This document shows positions 63,046 to 64,000 of a stretch of 64,000 bases of DNA, in pieces (the first letter of the stretch is position 1; each line of letters opens with the position of its first letter). Position numbers and translations under genes: made by a program. Source of the stretch: Candidatus Mcinerneyibacterium aminivorans (GTDB lineage: Bacteria > Macinerneyibacteriota > Macinerneyibacteria > Macinerneyibacteriales > Macinerneyibacteriaceae); contig VSIX01000139.1 of assembly GCA_008086245.1 (NCBI GenBank), positions 1 through 64,000 on the forward strand. The letters run 5' to 3'. Below the pieces are notes generated by a model. It saw only the letters and a program-made list of their open reading frames with translations, searched no databases and was not told the origin of the DNA.

Positions 63046-63393
63046 CTATTTCTTAGTATTTATTTTTGGAATATTAATATCTGTATCATGTACTGTTCTA
63101 ACTTTTTCTTTTCCTTTTTCTGTTAGATTAAACATCATTTTTCTTTTATCATTTTTGGATAATGTTCTTTTTATATAATTTTTACTTTCCAGTTTTTTTA
63201 ATATTCTTGACATTCTGGAAGGAGAAACCCCTATTTCGGTTGCCAGCTCGGTAGAACTCATTTTCAAATTTGAGAGACTGCATATTGTCAGAATTTCATT
63301 TATTGAGAGATTAAATTTCTTTTGCAAATTGTTTTCAAATTTGTAAATTTTTTTAAAAATATTTTTTATTTTACAAAGATTATCAGGTTTCAT
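63046..63393 (-). CDS. MarR-family transcriptional regulator
   Basis: 115 residues with the winged helix of MarR: NEILTICSLSNLKMSSTELATEIGVSPSRMSRIL (split as MSSTELATEIGVSPSRMSRI) is the recognition helix region and KRTLSKNDKRKMMFNLTEKG is the wing with the DxR-like KNDKRK. It is slightly short at the C terminus. The 29 bp palindrome upstream is its likely operator. Ligand and targets are unknown. Confidence 0.87.
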   Translation of the reverse strand: MKPDNLCKIKNIFKKIYKFENNLQKKFNLSINEILTICSLSNLKMSSTELATEIGVSPSRMSRILKKLESKNYIKRTLSKNDKRKMMFNLTEKGKEKVRTVHDTDINIPKINTKK

Positions 63394-63420
63394 GTAATTC
63401 TCCCTTCACTATTTTGGTTT

Positions 63421-63449
63421 GTTAACATTTTACCCGGTAAAATATTAAC
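63421..63449. promoter_or_regulatory. 29 bp near-perfect palindrome before marR
   Basis: GTTAACATTTTACC and GGTAAAATATTAAC flank a central C; only one pair of positions breaks the symmetry. It lies 28 bases upstream of marR and 22 bases past the kinase stop. Absence of a T run makes a regulator-binding site more likely than a terminator. Confidence 0.65.
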
Positions 63450-63471
63450 GAAAAAAAATATAAAAGTCAAC

Positions 63472-64000
63472 TTAAAAATTTTGTAGTAATTTAGAATTGA
63501 TAAATGATTTAATCTCTGATAGCTTTGGCGCTTCTCCTTTTAAAATATAAAGGGAGGAATTTGCAATACCCATAAGGATTGATTCTTCCATTTTGAACCC
63601 TCTTAAAAATGAGGAGAAAAAGCCGGCATTGAAATGGTCTCCCGCTCCGGTCAAAATATTGGGATTTTCATTATAGAATGTTGAAAACGACCTGACCTTT
63701 TCCCGATAGCTCAGCGATACTTTTTTGGGAGTATGCACAAAAACCGTATAAAGATTTAATTCTTTTTGAATATGAAAGCATAGTCTATTTATATCTGATT
63801 CTATTTTTTCTGTACTGTTGATGAATTTATATAACATCTCTGCTTCATGCAAATTTAATCCCAGAATAATCCTAAAAGATTTAAGCTTATTTCTTATTAT
63901 ATGAATAAAGGTTTCGATATCATCTCTGCTGCGTTTGTTAAAATCAGCAAGATCAAAAAAGAGATATTTGCATTCAATGTTATAATCCCTAATTGTTTTT
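63472..64000 (-). CDS. PfkB-family carbohydrate kinase (start outside window)
   Basis: The frame is open to base 64000, so the N terminus is cut. Read on the minus strand it gives about 175 residues, including DLADFNKRSRDDI, ILGLNLHEAEM and the PfkB signature LTGAGDHFNAGFF, in which the catalytic Asp is intact. It would phosphorylate a sugar or nucleoside; which one is not clear. It ends 22 bases before the marR operator. Confidence 0.85.
   Translation of the reverse strand, partial: KTIRDYNIECKYLFFDLADFNKRSRDDIETFIHIIRNKLKSFRIILGLNLHEAEMLYKFINSTEKIESDINRLCFHIQKELNLYTVFVHTPKKVSLSYREKVRSFSTFYNENPNILTGAGDHFNAGFFSSFLRGFKMEESILMGIANSSLYILKGEAPKLSEIKSFINSKLLQNF

Overview
This 64 kb window is a stretch of AT-rich chromosome from a bacterium with an outer membrane that probably lives without oxygen. 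An outer membrane is indicated by an OmpA-type porin, ExbB/ExbD/TonB, a large predicted beta-barrel, lipoproteins and an FtsEX-EnvC-like set. Anaerobic, iron-sulfur-rich physiology is indicated by two MinD-type ATPases with inserted ferredoxin domains, NifX-like proteins, a minimal SufC/SufB-type pair and a flavoprotein carrying three predicted Fe-S sites. Shine-Dalgarno sites are strong (AAGGAGG type), and several promoters match TTGACA/TATAAT with 16-17 bp spacers. The phylum cannot be fixed from this sequence; Fusobacteriota, Spirochaetota or a candidate lineage such as Muiribacteriota would all fit. Almost everything is ordinary, compact chromosomal gene content. No prophage, CRISPR array, transposase or plasmid gene was seen.

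Layout. 1-7.1 kb: the end of gcvT, purM, a cation efflux pump, radC and a two-gene flavoprotein dehydrogenase. 7.1-11.1 kb: a thioredoxin/zinc-ribbon pair behind a double palindromic operator, a propeller lipoprotein, a membrane zinc protease, pyrE and a flavin reductase. 11.2-17.1 kb: a metal/Fe-S locus holding a Fur box, a frameshifted Fur gene, one intact and one truncated NifX-like gene, two ferredoxin-MinD ATPases, a MIP18-type protein and an ABC importer. 17.2-19.1 kb: an S10 carboxypeptidase and a SLOG-fold protein. 19.9-29.3 kb: gdhA, then dgt and the riboflavin operon ribD-ribE-ribBA-ribH with nusB, a phosphodiesterase and an OmpA porin. 29.3-32.1 kb: two unusual membrane proteins. 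32.2-46.6 kb: ctpA, tsaD, recA-recX-alaS, exbB-exbD-exbD-tonB, an aminotransferase, nadE, an NfeD/SPFH pair and the SufCB-like pair. 47.7-53.4 kb: a DEAD-box helicase with a structured leader, DUF2284, tRNA-Leu, yjbQ, a phosphoesterase with an apparent AUU start, dinB and DUF4282. 53.9-64 kb: a lipoprotein/barrel pair, manC, ftsE-ftsX-envC-like, a DUF4097 protein, marR and a PfkB-type kinase cut by the window end.

The most unexplained signal is a family of modular non-coding repeats confined to four long intergenic islands (about 19.15-19.83, 46.6-47.3, 49.9-50.6 and 53.4-53.87 kb). Each island carries a roughly 40 bp element bounded by ATTCCGGG/CCCGGAAT. The islands also carry small hairpins whose arms differ in sequence yet remain complementary. 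Other points worth a look are the broken Fur gene behind an intact Fur box, the AUU start that leaves the phosphoesterase in frame with the yjbQ stop codon, the structured helicase leader, and two strong operators, one before the thioredoxin pair and one before marR.
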